Shown piece by piece: positions 10,248-21,434 of a stretch of 64,000 nucleotides of DNA. Source of the DNA: DASWJZ01 sp963805325 (GTDB lineage Bacteria > Pseudomonadota > Alphaproteobacteria > Rhizobiales > Afifellaceae); the NCBI GenBank assembly GCA_963805325.1, contig CAWDTS010000009.1, positions 583,469-647,468 on the forward strand. The letters run 5' to 3'. A program made the translations under genes and the position numbers. The notes under the pieces were generated by a model. It did no database searches. It saw only the letters and a program-made list of their open reading frames with translations, and was not told the origin of the DNA. Each line of letters starts with the position of its first letter. The first letter of the stretch is position 1.

Positions 10248-10853
10248 ATGAGCGGCCTCGTCGTCATCGCCATCGGTGCCGTCCTGTGCTTCCTGGGGGT
10301 CGCATCGATCCACCTCGAGGTGCTCATCACCGGATTCGCCATCGGGTGGCTGCTGGCCGAGGTGTTCGGGGGCACGATCGGTGTCAGCCTGATCGTCGGG
10401 CTCATCGGCGCGCTCGTCGTGTGGGTGGCGGCCACGTTCGTGTTCAAGGTCGCCATGTTCTTCCTCGGCGGGATCGGCGGCCTGGTGATCGGCTCGAAGC
10501 TGGCCGGGCTGCTCGACGAGGGCGACCGTGACCGGTTGCTCACCGTGGCGGTGGTGCTGGCGCTGGCCGCCGTCGGCGCGTTCGCCGCCGACCGGTACCG
10601 CAGCCGGGCCCTGCTGTGGCTCACCGCGCTCGGCGGCGCGGCCCTCATGATCGACGGGCTGTCCCGCGTCTCCGAGGCCACGTTCGGCTTCCTGCGCGAT
10701 CCCGTCGACGGTTGGGAGCGCTTCGTCGCCTTCGGCGCGTGGGCGGCGCTGACGTTCGCCGGGTGGACGGTGCAACGCCGGCTGTTCCCCAAGACGCTGG
10801 GCCTCGAGGCCAAGGGACCGAGACAGGGCGGCGGCGACACCACCTGGTCGTAG
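10248..10853 (+). CDS. Multispanning membrane protein (DUF4203/TMEM198-like)
   Basis: A 201-residue protein with about six to seven hydrophobic helices rich in Gly and Val, for example GVSLIVGLIGALVVWVAAT and ALLWLTALGGAALMIDGLS. The pattern resembles the DUF4203/TM7S3-TM198 group, which has no settled function. The ATG at 10248 directly precedes the first helix. The frame is intact. It converges on the sugar kinase gene 20 bases downstream. Confidence 0.65.
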   Translation: MSGLVVIAIGAVLCFLGVASIHLEVLITGFAIGWLLAEVFGGTIGVSLIVGLIGALVVWVAATFVFKVAMFFLGGIGGLVIGSKLAGLLDEGDRDRLLTVAVVLALAAVGAFAADRYRSRALLWLTALGGAALMIDGLSRVSEATFGFLRDPVDGWERFVAFGAWAALTFAGWTVQRRLFPKTLGLEAKGPRQGGGDTTWS

Positions 10854-10872
10854 CGCCGCAGGCCGGGACGGA

Positions 10873-11785
10873 TCAGCCCGTCGTCCACCCGTCGGGCAGG
10901 TCGCCAGGGCGGGGCGGATCCGAGCCACGACGACCGACGACCACCGCGGCGACGGCATGGGCGGCGCGCACGGCGGACGTCAGGGCGTCGACGTCGCCGA
11001 GGTCGTCGCGGCCGCGACCGCTCCCCCGCCACCACGTGACGAATCCGGCGGTGAACGCGTCGCCGGCGCCGATCGTGTCGACGACCGGCACGGCGTCGAC
11101 GGGGACGGTGATCGCCACGCCGGCGACGACGATCGTCGTGGCCGTCCCGCCCGTCGTCACGAGCACGGCGCGCACGCCCTCGGTCAGCAGGCCCTCGGCG
11201 GCGACGCCGACCGGGACGCCCGGCCGGACGTAGGCGAGGTCCTCGTCGCTGGCCTTGACGACGTCGGCACGCGCCAGCACGCGCTCCAGGCGGGCGACGT
11301 ACCCGGCATCGTCGTCGACGGCGGCCGGCCGGCAGTTGAGGTCGACGAGCACGAGCACGTCGGGCGCGGCCGCCATCACGATGCTCTCCACGGCGGTCGC
11401 GATGGGCTCCAGCACGAGTCCCAGCCCGCCCGTCACGATGACGTCGACGGCGTCGGGCAGCCGCTCGGGCGTCAGCAGGGGCGCGCTCGGTGCCCTCGGT
11501 GTAGAACTCGTAGGAGGCCGTCCCGCCGGCATCGAGCTGGGCGACGGCCAAGGTCGTCGGCCGGGCGGTCCGCTGCAGCAACGCGTCGAGGACCCCGGAC
11601 TCGGCCAATCCATCGGCCAGGCGTCGCCCGAAACCGTCGTCGGACACCGTGGCCATCAGCGCGGTCGGCACGCCGAGGCGGGCGCAGCCCCTGGCCACGT
11701 TGTACGGCGCCCCGCCGGGTGCGGCCGTGACCTCGTCGCCACTGACGACGAGGTCCACCAACGCCTCCCCCATGACGACGATCAC
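10873..11785 (-). CDS. PfkB-family carbohydrate kinase (fructokinase-like), frameshifted once
   Basis: A ribokinase-fold sugar or nucleoside kinase of about 304 residues. The N-terminus has GEALVDLVVSGDEVTAAPGG and PYNVARGCARLGVPTAL (substrate loop). The C-terminus has the PfkB signature DTIGAGDAFTAGFV with the catalytic Asp. One frame change occurs near 11,490. The GTG at 11785 is taken as start; an ATG four codons on is also possible. The GGAPYN and GEALVD patterns favour fructokinase, but the sugar is not certain. Confidence 0.86.
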
Positions 11786-11866
11786 GGAGCAGCATGCTTG
11801 CAGGGTCCGACCGCCCACCCGTCCATCAGGGCTCGGCCGGCGCCGAGGCGCGGTACGGTCGCTGGC

Positions 11867-12199
11867 ATGGATGGAGAACCGATGGACACGTTGTCCGATG
11901 CGATGCGGCGCCTGCAGGCCGACGGCTACACCGGCAACTGGTACGCCACGGCCGACTTCCAGCTGGAGTGCAACGAGTCCGGTGAGGTGATCGACCCGGC
12001 CGAGGTCCAGATCGACCACATCCTGCGCTTCGAGGGCAAGTCCGATCCCGGTGACATGTCCATCCTGTTCGCCCTGCAGAGCCCCGCCGGTACGAAGGGC
12101 CTGTACAGCGCGCCGTTCGGGGCCGAGATGCCGGCCGAGGACTCCGAGGTCATCTCGCGCATGCGGCACCAGACCGCAGACGGCACACTGGACGGATAA
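11867..12199 (+). CDS. Conserved hypothetical small protein
   Basis: A 110-residue acidic soluble protein. It has DAMRRLQADGYTGNWYATAD at the N-terminus and ILRFEGKSDPGDMSILFAL in the middle. This pattern is found in short actinobacterial proteins sometimes named after phosphoribosylpyrophosphate synthetase without evidence. The function is unknown. It ends 18 bases before the oxidoreductase gene and may be in one transcript with it. A second ATG at 11882 is an alternative start. Confidence 0.65.
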   Translation: MDGEPMDTLSDAMRRLQADGYTGNWYATADFQLECNESGEVIDPAEVQIDHILRFEGKSDPGDMSILFALQSPAGTKGLYSAPFGAEMPAEDSEVISRMRHQTADGTLDG

Positions 12200-12217
12200 C
12201 CCAGGGAGGTACCCAAC

Positions 12218-15200
12218 GTGACCGACGTGGTCGAGCGGGCCGAAGGTCCCGACGTGTCCGGCTACGAGCTGCCGGACCGCTTCCGCCTGGAGGACGGGCG
12301 GGTCTTCCTCTCCGGGGTCCAGGCGTTGGCCCGCCTCCCGGTCGATCAGCTGCGCATCGACCGCCGCCACGGCCTGCAGCACCGCGGCGTACGTCTCCGG
12401 GTACCAGGGCTCGCCGGTCGGCACGTTCCAGGAGGAGGCGTCGGCGGCGGCGAAGACCGTGCCCGACCTGCCGATCGTCATCCGGCCCGGGCTCAACGAG
12501 GAGCTGGCGGCGACGTCGGTCATGGGCAGCCAGCTCGTCGACTCGCTCGGCCGACAAGCGCTACGACGGCGTCGTCGGCGTCTGGTACGGCAAGGCGCCC
12601 GGCCTCGACCGCGCCGGCGACGCCATCCGCCACGGCGTGTTCGCCGGCACGGCCCGCCACGGCGGCGTCGTCGCGATCGTCGGTGACGACCCGGCGGCCA
12701 AGTCGTCGACCCTGCCCAGTTCCAGCGACGCCACGCTCGTCGACCTGCACATGCCGATCCTCTTCCCCGGCGACGTGCAGGAGGCGCTCGACCTCAGCCG
12801 CCACGCCGTCGCCCTGTCCCGGGCCAGCGGCATCTGGGTCGGGCTCAAGCTCGTCACGCCGGTCGCCGACGGCACCGGCACGGTCGACGTCCACCCCGAC
12901 CGGGTCCAGCCGGTGATCCCGACGATGGAGTTCGACGGCAAGGTCTTCGTGCCCCACCCGAGCGGGCGCCTGCTGACGCCGTACACGCTGGACATGGAGC
13001 GCGAGTTCCAGCAGGTGCGCTCGGAGCTGGCCCGGCGCTACGGCGCGGCCAACCGGCTGAACCGGGTCACCGTGTCGACCGAGCACGACTGGATCGGCAT
13101 CGCCGCCAGCGGCCACACGTACCACGAGCTGCGCGAGGCGCTGGCGCTGCTCGGCCTGCCCGACGACCAGTCGCTGCGCTCGGTCGGGGTCCGGCTCTTC
13201 CACCTCCTGATGCCGGTGCCCGTCGACGAGCAGCAGGTCCGCGACTTCGCCCACGGGCTGGCCGAGGTGCTCGTCGTCGAGGACAAGAACCCGACGTTCG
13301 AGCTGCTCGTGAAGAGCGCGATGTACGACTCCGACGAGCGACCCCGCGTCGTCGGGCGCCACGACGAGACCGGCGCGCCGCTCGTGCCCGGCACCGGGAT
13401 GCTCGACGCCGACCGCCTGCTCGAACCGCTGCGGCGGCGCCTGGCCGCCCGCATCGGCGACGACCGCCTGCGGCCGCTGCCCCGCACGCGGCAGGCGTCG
13501 CTGATCCCGCTGACCGTGAACCGCACGCCGTTCTACTGCAGCGGGTGCCCGCACAACCTGTCGACGCGGGTCCCCGACGGCACGCTCGTCGGCGGCGGCA
13601 TCGGGTGCCACGCGATGGTCGCGTTGATGGAGCCCGAGCGCGTCGGTGACGTCGTCGGGCTGACGGCGATGGGCAACGAGGGCGCCCAGTGGATCGGCAT
13701 GGCGCCGTTCGTCGAGCGCCAGCACCTGGTCCAGAACCTCGGCGACGGCACGTTCTTCCACTCCGGGTCGCTGGCCATCCGCGCCGCCGTGGCCGCGGGT
13801 GTCGACATCACGTACAAGCTGCTCTACAACGGCACCGTGGCGATGACCGGCGGGCAGGACCCACAGGGGCAGATGACGGTGCCCGAGGTCGTGCAGTCGC
13901 TGCTCCTGGAAGGGCGTCAGTCGCATCGTCGTGACGTCGGACGACCCCGGCAAGTGGGACGACGCCGACTTCGGGTCGCTGGCCGACGGCCGCGTCTCGG
14001 TACGCGACCGGACGCTGCTGATGGAGACGCAGGCCGAGCTGGCCGACGTCGCCGGCGTCACCGTGCTGCTGCACGACCAACGGTGCGCGGCGGAGCTGCG
14101 CCGTGACCGCAGCCGGGGGCTCGTGGCCAAGCCCGGGTTCCGCATCGTCATCAACGAGCGGGTCTGCGAGGGCTGCGGCGACTGTGGCGACAAGAGCAAC
14201 TGCCTGTCCGTGCAGCCCGTCGACACGGCGTACGGCCGCAAGACCCGCATCCACCAGACGAGCTGCAACTTCGACATGTCGTGCCTACGCGGCGACTGCC
14301 CGTCGTTCGCCATGGTCAGCGTCGACGAGGCGGGCACAGCGGCGTCGCGTCCAGCCGTCGGCATGACGGGCGATCCGGGCGCCGGGCTGCCGGAGCCGAC
14401 CGCGGTCGTGCCCACCGACAGCTTCACCGTGCGGCTGTCGGGCATCGGCGGGACCGGCGTGATCACGGTCAGCCAGGTGCTCGGCACCGCCGCCATGCTC
14501 GACGGCTGGGTCGTGCGTGGGCTCGACCAGACGGGCCTGTCGCAGAAGGCCGGGCCGGTGGTCAGCGACCTGCGGCTCAGCCGCGGCGACGTGCCGGTGT
14601 CCAACCACGCCAACAGCTCGGGGGTGGACTGCCTGCTGGCGTTCGACCTGCTGGTGGCGGCGAGCGACACCCACCGGGTCGGCGCCGACCGCGAGCGGAC
14701 GATCGTCATCGGGTCGGTGGCGTCGACGCCCACCGGCGCGATGGTCGCCCATCCGACGACGCCGTACCCCGAGCTGACCGCCCTGACCGGGCGCCTCGAC
14801 GAGGTGTCGCGGGCCGCGCACAACCGTTACGTCGACAGCGCGGCGCTGGCCGCCGGGCTGTTCGGCGACGCCACGACCGCCAACATCCTGCTGCTGGGCG
14901 TGGCCGTGCAGCAGGGCGCGGTCGCCGTCGACGCGGCGTCGATCGAGCGGGCCATCGAGCTCAACGGCGTGGCCGTCGACCGCAACGTCGCCGCCTTCCG
15001 CTGGGGCCGGCGGTGGGCGGCGTTCCCGACCGATGTCGAGCAGACGGCCGGGCTCGTGGTCGACGCGGAGCCCGAGACGCTCGACGAGCTGATCGACCGC
15101 CTGGCCGCCGACCTCGTCGGCTACCAGTCGGCGCGGTACTCGCAGCGGTTCCTCGACCTCGTCGGCGTCGCCCGCGAGGCCGAGCGGCGGGTCGATCCGG

Positions 15201-15697
15201 CGAGCACGGCGTTCACCGAGGCCGTGGCCCGGTACGGCCACAAGTTGATGGCGTACAAGGACGAGTACGAGGTCGCCCGGCTGCTGCTCGCCCCGGAGGC
15301 CCGGGCCGAGTACGAGGCCGTGGGCGGACCCGGCACCAAGGTCACGTGGCGCCTGCACCCGCCCATGCTCCGGGCGATGGGCATGAAGGACAAGATGAAG
15401 CTCGGGCCGCGCAGCAAGCCGGTGCTGGCCACGCTGGCTCGGTCCAAGCGGCTGCGGGGCACCGTCGCCGACCCGTTCCGCTGGGCCACCGTGCGCCGCC
15501 AGGAGCGGGCGATGGTGCCCGAGTACGAGGTCGCCGTGGCCCACCTGGCCGCCCGCCTCGATGCCGCCAACCTCGCCGAGGCCGTCGCCATCGTCGAGCT
15601 CCCCGACCAGGTCCGGGGCTACGAGCACATCAAGCTCGACCGCGCCGGCCGCTACCGCTCCGAGCTCGCCGACCGCCTCCAGCGCTTCGCCCGCTGA
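12218..15697 (+). CDS. Indolepyruvate ferredoxin oxidoreductase family protein (fused large type), frameshifted
   Basis: A fused IorA/IorB-like 2-oxoacid:ferredoxin oxidoreductase of about 1,160 residues, expected to convert aryl pyruvates to acyl-CoAs with TPP and Fe-S centres. A GGGAGG ribosome site precedes the GTG at 12218. The order is an alpha N-terminal region (GYQGSPVGTF), a TPP-binding region (GGGIGCHAMVALMEP, YNGTVAMTGGQDPQGQMT), a cluster segment ERVCEGCGDCGDKSNC, a gamma domain (RLSGIGGTGVITVSQVLG) and a C-terminal DUF6537-like part. Frame changes near 12,385, 12,550 and 13,917 are each fixed by one base. Confidence 0.9.
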
Positions 15698-15850
15698 CGC
15701 CGCGTCAGCCGGGCCGACCCCGGGCCGCGTTCATCCGGTGATTCGCGGCCATCGGTGGCCGTGACCGCGGGTCAGTACCGATTCTCGGTCGGGCGGGTGG
15801 GCGGGCACTCTGGCTCGTCGTCGGCGGGTGCGGGACCATATCTTCCGGCG

Positions 15851-17406
15851 GTGCCGACGGCGCTCACGGTCCCCGGGTTCACCCGTCGCCACCTGACGGT
15901 CGTGCTCGGCGCACTGATGCTGGCGGTGCTGCTGGCGTCGCTGGAGACGTCGATCATCGCCACGGCCCTGCCGACGATCACCGGCGAGTTCGACGCCTTC
16001 GAGAGCTTCGCCTGGGTGGGCACGGCGTACATCGTCACGTCGGCCATCGGCACGCCGCTGATCGGCAAGCTCTCCGACCTCTACGGCCGCCGGCCGATCT
16101 TCCAGATGACGATGGGCATCTTCGTCGTCGGGTCGATCCTCTGCGGTGCCTCGCAGTCGATGACCCAGCTGATCGGCGCCCGGGCCGTGCAGGGCATCGG
16201 TGGCGGCGGCATCCAGGCGCTCGCCTTCGCCATCCTCGGCGACATCCTCCCGGCCCGCGAGCGGGGCCGCTACGTCGGCTACTTCACGCTCGCCTTCGTC
16301 GGCTCGGCGCTGCTCGGGCCGCTGCTCGGCGGGTTCATCATCGACAACTTCTCGTGGCCGTGGATCTTCTACATCAACATCCCGTTCGCCATCGCGGTGT
16401 CGGCGATCTGCCACTTCGCCCTGCGCCTGCCGTTCCGCCGCCGCGAGGCCAAGCTGGACTACGCCGGCGCCGCATTGCTGTCGATCTCCATCGGCAGCCT
16501 GATGATCGGCCTCGAGGAGGGCCGCGACGGCTGGACGGACCAGCACGTCCTGTCCTGTTCGCCGTCGCCGCGGTCGGCGCTGGCGCTGTTCATCTACGTC
16601 GAGCACCGGGCGCCCGGAACCGATGATCCCGCTGCGCCTGTTCGCCAACCGCGTCGTCCTGTGCTGCTTCCTGCTCGGGATGTGCGCCGGCGTGGTCGAC
16701 CTACGGCGCCGCCCAGTTCCTGCCGCTCTACTTCCAGGACTCGCTGTTCGTCTCCCCGACCGAGTCGGGCCTGCGGATGCTCCCCCAGATGATCGGCGTC
16801 ACCCGCGGCGACGTTCGGCATCGGCCGCCTGATCTCCAAGACCGGCCGTTACAAGCCGTTCCCGATCATCGGCTCGGCCGTGTCGGTCGTCGGGCTCCTC
16901 GGCGTGGCCCAGATCACCGGCACCACGCCGTACTGGTGGCTGATCATCCCGATGATCGCCATGGGCTTCGGCGTGGCCTCGGTGTTCACGACGACGTCGA
17001 TCGCCAGCCAGAACGCCGTCCAGTTCGGCGACCTCGGCGTGGCCACGGCGACGTTCATGTTCTTCCGTTCGCTCGGCGGATCATTGGGTCTGGCGATGTT
17101 CGGCACCGTCCTCAACGTCGACGATCCGCACCGAGATCCCCGCCGCCATCGGCGTGCCGCCAGATGAAGCGGCCGGCCTCATCCGCTCGCCGAAGGAGAT
17201 CGCCGCCCTGCCCGCCCGACGCCCGCCTGGCCGTCGTCGACAGCGTCGCGCTCGGCGTCAGCCGGATCTACCTGATCTGTGCCGGCGTCATGGCCTGTGC
17301 CATCGTCGTCGCCATCCTCCTGCCCGAGCGACCGCTGCAGATGCGCGCCGGATTGTCCGATGCGATGGAGGACGACGCCGCGGCGGCTGCCGCCGCCGTC
17401 ACCTGA
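15851..17406 (+). CDS. EmrB/QacA-type major facilitator exporter (DHA2), frameshifted
   Basis: A 14-helix proton-driven drug exporter. The N-terminal half reads openly with helix 1 VVLGALMLAVLLASLETSII, motif A GKLSDLYGRRPIFQ and motif C region VGSALLGPLLGGFIIDNFSW. The C-terminal half is spread over several frames (changes near 16,550, 16,620, 16,700, 16,810, 17,125 and 17,215) but is well conserved, ending in an Ala-rich tail at 17,406. The GTG at 15851 is chosen as it precedes helix 1 by about 15 residues. The gene converges with the DUF35 gene. Confidence 0.87.
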
Positions 17407-17424
17407 CCGGTCAGCCGGTTCACC

Positions 17425-17443
17425 CTGGGGCCTGCGCCCCCAG
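17425..17443. terminator. Hairpin between convergent genes
   Basis: CTGGGG and CCCCAG arms flank a short loop just after the exporter stop. It lies between two genes that point at each other, so it could end both transcripts. There is no T-run, as is usual in GC-rich actinobacteria. Confidence 0.5.
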
Positions 17444-17499
17444 AACCCATCGCCGTCCCGCTCGCTGGCGCTCGCCGGGCCGGCCGGTCTCGCTGGCGC

Positions 17500-17906
17500 T
17501 CAGCCGGCGGGCCGGAACACGGGCACGGGTTCGCCGCCACCGAGCTCGACGAACTGCACCCGCATCGGCATGCCGTCGCGCAGGTCGGCAGGGTCGACGC
17601 CCGGGATCGCCGTGTTCATCCACGGCCCCTCGGCCAGCTCGACGATCCCGATGACCTCACCGTCACCGGCGGCGTTGGCCAGGCCGGGGCTGATGGACGT
17701 ACCGTCGTCGACGGCCCAGGTGATCAGCGTGGCGGCTCCGGCGACGTGGCCTGCCACTCGAGCTCGTCGCTGTCACCGCAGCGCTGCTGGCTCGGCGGGT
17801 GCAGGCGCCCACAGGACACGCACCGCCTGATCAGGAGCCGGCCCTCGCGGGCGGCATCGAAGAAGGGGGCTGATGCGTCGTCGCGTTCGATGCGGAAGTC
17901 GTCCAT
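17500..17906 (-). CDS. DUF35 (Zn-ribbon and OB-fold) acyl-CoA-associated protein, frameshifted once
   Basis: About 135 residues. The N-terminal helix and rubredoxin-like zinc ribbon show RRCVSCGRLHPPSQQRC. The OB-fold part has GEVIGIVELAEGPWMNTAIP and ends PVPVFRPAG. The frame changes near 17,745. Proteins of this family serve as partners for thiolases and hydratases, as in steroid side-chain degradation. Here it lies directly after a thiolase-like gene on the same strand (13 bases), which supports such a partnership. Confidence 0.83.
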
Positions 17907-17919
17907 GGTCTGCCTCCGC

Positions 17920-19109
17920 TCAGCGCGGCTGGGCTCCGAGCACGAGCGTGCTGTGGAAGTCGAGGACGCCGCCGTTGCCGCTGACGATCCCGACCTCGTG
18001 CCGGTCGACCTGGCGTCCGCCACCCTGGCCGCGCACCTGGATGACCGCTTCGGACAGCGGCGTCATCCCCCACAGGTAGTAGCTCGACAGCTGACCGCCG
18101 CCGGTGTTCGTCGGCAGTGAGCCGCCGGGCCCGAGCGCGCCGGACTCGGCCAGCTGCCCGCCCTCGCCCTTGGCGCAGAAGCCGTAGTCCTCGAGCGTGA
18201 TCAGCGTCGTGTACGTGTAGCAGTCGTAGATCTCACGCACGTCGATGTCGGCGGGGGTGACCCCGGCCATCGCCATGGCCTTCGGGCCGGCGATCGCCGC
18301 GCCCGCTGCGCAGGCCCCACTCCGAGCCCCGCTCCATGCGGTAGCCGGGGTGGGTCTGCGCCCAACCCCAGACGTGCACCGGCGGCTGGGCCAGGTCGGC
18401 GGCGCGGTCGTCGACGGTGACGACGACGGCGATGCCGCCGTTGGACACCATGCAGCAGTCGAGGAGGTGCAGCGGGCGGGCGACCCACCGCGACGCCTGG
18501 TGGTCGGCCAGCGTGATCGGGTCGCGGAACCGGGCCAGCGGGTTCTTCGCCGCCCACGCGGCGTTGGCCGACGGCGATCGCCCCGAGCTGCTCGCTGGTC
18601 GTGCCGTAGCGGTTCATGTGGCGCTGGGCGGCGAGGGCGTAGCCGCTGTTGGGGTTGCGCGGCCCGGCGACGGCATGCCGAGGCCGGCGAACCCGGTGGC
18701 CACGGCTGCCGGCGGCCCGGCGGTAGGCGTCGCCGGACTTCGACCGCCGGCTTCAACGGCGCGTCGGCGTGGACGCACGACGACCGTCGTGGCGAGGCCG
18801 CCGGCGATGGCCAGCGCGGCCAGCTGCACCTGGGCGCCGGCGGTCGAGCCGGCCTGGGAGATCTGGCTGAGGATGCCGAGGTCGTGCAGCCCGAGCTGGC
18901 GGGCCAGGCGGATGTCGACGCCCGCCGGACAGGCCGCCCGACACGAGCAGGCCGTCGACGTCGTCGAGCGTCAGGCCGGCGTCGGCGACGGCCAGGCGTA
19001 CGGCGTCGGCGGCGAAGTCGGCGGCGGACGCGGCCGTAGACCTTGCCCGTCTCGGTGATGCCGAGCCCGACGATGGCCGCACCTTGGAGTGTTCGGTGGT
19101 GATCTGCAT
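17920..19109 (-). CDS. Thiolase-superfamily protein (SCP-x/lipid-transfer thiolase or aldolase type), frameshifted
   Basis: About 395 residues of a thiolase fold. The ATG at 19109 starts MQITTEHSK, followed by ADFAADAVRLAVADAGLTLD and DGLLVSGGLSGG. The C-terminal half includes MNRYGTTSEQLGAIAV, DVREIYDCYTYTTLITLEDY and NTGGGQLSSYYLWGMTPLSE. This set marks the subgroup paired with DUF35 proteins, which includes acetyl-CoA acetyltransferase-like enzymes and retro-aldolases of the Ltp2 kind. Many single-base shifts occur between 18,300 and 19,060. The substrate is unknown; the pair suggests degradation of a branched or steroid-like acyl chain. Confidence 0.82.
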
Positions 19110-19251
19110 GCGTGGTGACGACCCGGCGAGGTGGAGGGCTGCGGGGCCGACGGTCACCATACGTCCGGGTCCCGGCCGCACTGCCATTCGGCGGCACGCC
19201 GCGCCCACACGGCCAGCGGTCCCTGCGGGTCACGGCCCGTCGCTCAGGACT

Positions 19252-20383
19252 TCACGTGACCGGCGCCCGCCACACCAGCGACGTGCCCGTCGGCCGACGG
19301 GTCACGATGTCGCACGTGCCGCCGAGCTCGACCGCCCGGGCCACCATGTTCGCCAGCCCGTGGCCGGCGCTCCCCGACCCCGGGTCGAAGCCGATCCCAT
19401 CGTCCACCACGGTGAGGCACACGTCGTCGCGGACGACGACCTGGACCTCGACGCGACGGGCGCGGGCGTGCCTGACGACGTTGCTCAGCGCCTCACGGAG
19501 CGTGGCCACGACCTCCTCGGCCAGCTCGTCGCCGATACGGCTCTCGACGGGTCCGTCGAGCAGGACGCGAGGCTCGAACCCGAGCGCCTCGGCAGACTCG
19601 CGAACGACCTCCAGGACCCGGTTGCGGAGCCCGGCACGCCGCGCCCGGGTCCGCTCGAGGCCGAAGATCGCCGTCCGGATCTCCTTGATGGTCAGGTCGA
19701 GGTCGTTGACGGCCTGCTCGATCCGCTCGACCACCTTCATCTGGTCGGCGCTCACCATGCCGACCGTGCTCTGCAACGACATCCCGGTGGCGAACAGCCG
19801 CTGGATCACCGTGTCGTGGAGGTCCCGGGCGATGCGCTCCCGGTCCTCGACGAGCGCCAGCTCCTGAACCCGGGCTACAGGCGGGCGTTCTCGATGGCGA
19901 CGCCGGCGGCCGCGGCCAGTGCCCACCACGAGCTCTTCGTCGACGTCAGTGAAGACCTCGGCCGACTGCTTGTCGGTCGAGGTAGAGGTTGCCGAACACC
20001 TCGTCGCGCACCCGGATGGGCACGCCGAGGAAGGAGCGCATCGGCGGGTGGTTCGGCGGGAACCCGGCGCTGTCGGGGTGCTCCGGAGGTCGGGCAGCCG
20101 GATCGGCATGGCATCGACGATCAGCAGGCCGAGGACGCCATGGCCCTCGGGAAGGTGGCCGATCGCGGGCGGGCGTCGTCGTCGATGACCGACCGTGATG
20201 AACTCGCGACAGGCGCGTCCCGGTCACGTCGAGCACGCCGAGCGCGCCGTACGTGGCGTCGGACAGGTCGACGGCGCTCTGCACGATGCGTTGGAGCATG
20301 ACCGGCAGATCGAGGTCGGACCCGATCATCGCCACGGCGTCGAGCAACCGGCGGAGGCTCCTCGGTCCGGTCGGGGAGCTCAC
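19252..20383 (-). CDS. GAF-domain sensor histidine kinase (DevS/DosT-like), frameshifted
   Basis: A two-component sensor of about 377 residues with one GAF domain (ATYGALGVLDVTGTRLSRV, FLGVPIRVRDEVFGNLYL), a HisKA_3 dimerisation box with phosphoacceptor His in RERIARDLHDTVIQRLFATG, and an HATPase domain (REALSNVVRHARA, VVDDGIGFDPG, GHGLANM). Start is the GTG at 20383. Frame changes lie near 19,880, 19,970, 20,090 and 20,200. Its neighbours are universal stress proteins and a NarL-type regulator, the layout of a DevRS (DosRS) dormancy system. Whether the GAF domain binds heme is not clear. Confidence 0.87.
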
Positions 20384-20466
20384 CGCGCCACGCTAGACCG
20401 ACGCCGGCGACGCCTGGGACGGGGGCCCGACCACCGTCCGCCACGGCCGCGACGCGGACGGCGCAG

Positions 20467-21321
20467 TCAGGGCACCAGCACGTCTACCGGCTCGACGGCG
20501 ATGGCCTCACGGTCGGGATCGACGGAGACGTCCGAGCGGTCCGGCACGACGAGCACCGGGCGGGACGAGCGGTGCACGAGCTGACGAGTGGTGCTCCACA
20601 TGTGCCGCCCACCCATCCAGCGGGCACTGGCCACCACGAACAGCGGTTGGACCACGTGGTCGGCGACCTCCTCGAGGCGGACCTCGGGCACGCCGCCGCG
20701 GTAGACGCGGACGCGGGCGTCGATGCCCCCGACGGCCAGTTCGGCCGCCATGCGCCCGAGGCGCGTGCTCCGATCCTCGTCGGTCGTGGGTGAACGTCGC
20801 TCGGCCTCGGGAACGATCTCGACGATCCGCGGCACGCCCATCGCGAAGGTGTCCTCGAGGGCGCTCACCGCCGCGACGGTGTCGGGGGCCGCGGTGCCGG
20901 ATCGGACGCACACGATCGGTGTGGGACGGCTCCAGTGCAGCTCGGCCGGGACGTGCGGGCCGACGAGCAGCACCGGACGCTCGACGAGCCGCAACACGGC
21001 CTCGCTGACGCTCCCCAGCAGGTGGCCGAGCAGCGGGGGCTTGGCCGAGGTCGCCATCACCAGCAGTGCGTCCGGGCGGGCGTTGACCTCAGCGGCGATC
21101 GCGCCGGCCACGTCGTCGGCGGCGAGCACGCGCCGGGTGCCGAACGGCCACCCGGCGGCGCCCTCTCGACCGGTCCCTGCGGTGTCGGTGCCGGCCGACG
21201 GTGGTCGGACCGTCAGCCACTCGACCTTGACGTCGCCGAGTGCGTGGAGGGCTCGGGCGACCGGAAGGGCCCGCTCCCCGCCGGCTCCTGCGTCGATGGG
21301 CACGATGATGGTGGTGAACAT
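20467..21321 (-). CDS. Tandem universal stress protein
   Basis: A 284-residue protein with two UspA-like halves. The first starts MFTTIIVPIDAGAGGERAL and has the nucleotide-loop region LLGHLLGSVSEAVLRLVERP. The second ends STTRQLVHRSSRPVLVVPD, a matching loop. It lies 83 bases upstream of the sensor kinase gene on the same strand and 113 bases from the divergent response regulator. Two-domain stress proteins are typical members of DosR-type regulons. The frame is intact. Confidence 0.88.
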   Translation of the reverse strand: MFTTIIVPIDAGAGGERALPVARALHALGDVKVEWLTVRPPSAGTDTAGTGREGAAGWPFGTRRVLAADDVAGAIAAEVNARPDALLVMATSAKPPLLGHLLGSVSEAVLRLVERPVLLVGPHVPAELHWSRPTPIVCVRSGTAAPDTVAAVSALEDTFAMGVPRIVEIVPEAERRSPTTDEDRSTRLGRMAAELAVGGIDARVRVYRGGVPEVRLEEVADHVVQPLFVVASARWMGGRHMWSTTRQLVHRSSRPVLVVPDRSDVSVDPDREAIAVEPVDVLVP

Positions 21322-21434
21322 GTCGGCTCCTTCACGTCCACGATGCCGGATGCCCGGGTCGATCCTCTAGGGCCGAACGTCCTGCCGCGACCCCGTGCGT
21401 CAGGGGCGCCGTCGGGATCTGGGAAGATCGCGGG

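Noticed and set aside
10861..11730. Plus-strand open frame opposite the PfkB kinase
   Set aside because: The minus strand gives a complete sugar kinase with the GAGD signature; the plus frame has no recognisable content.
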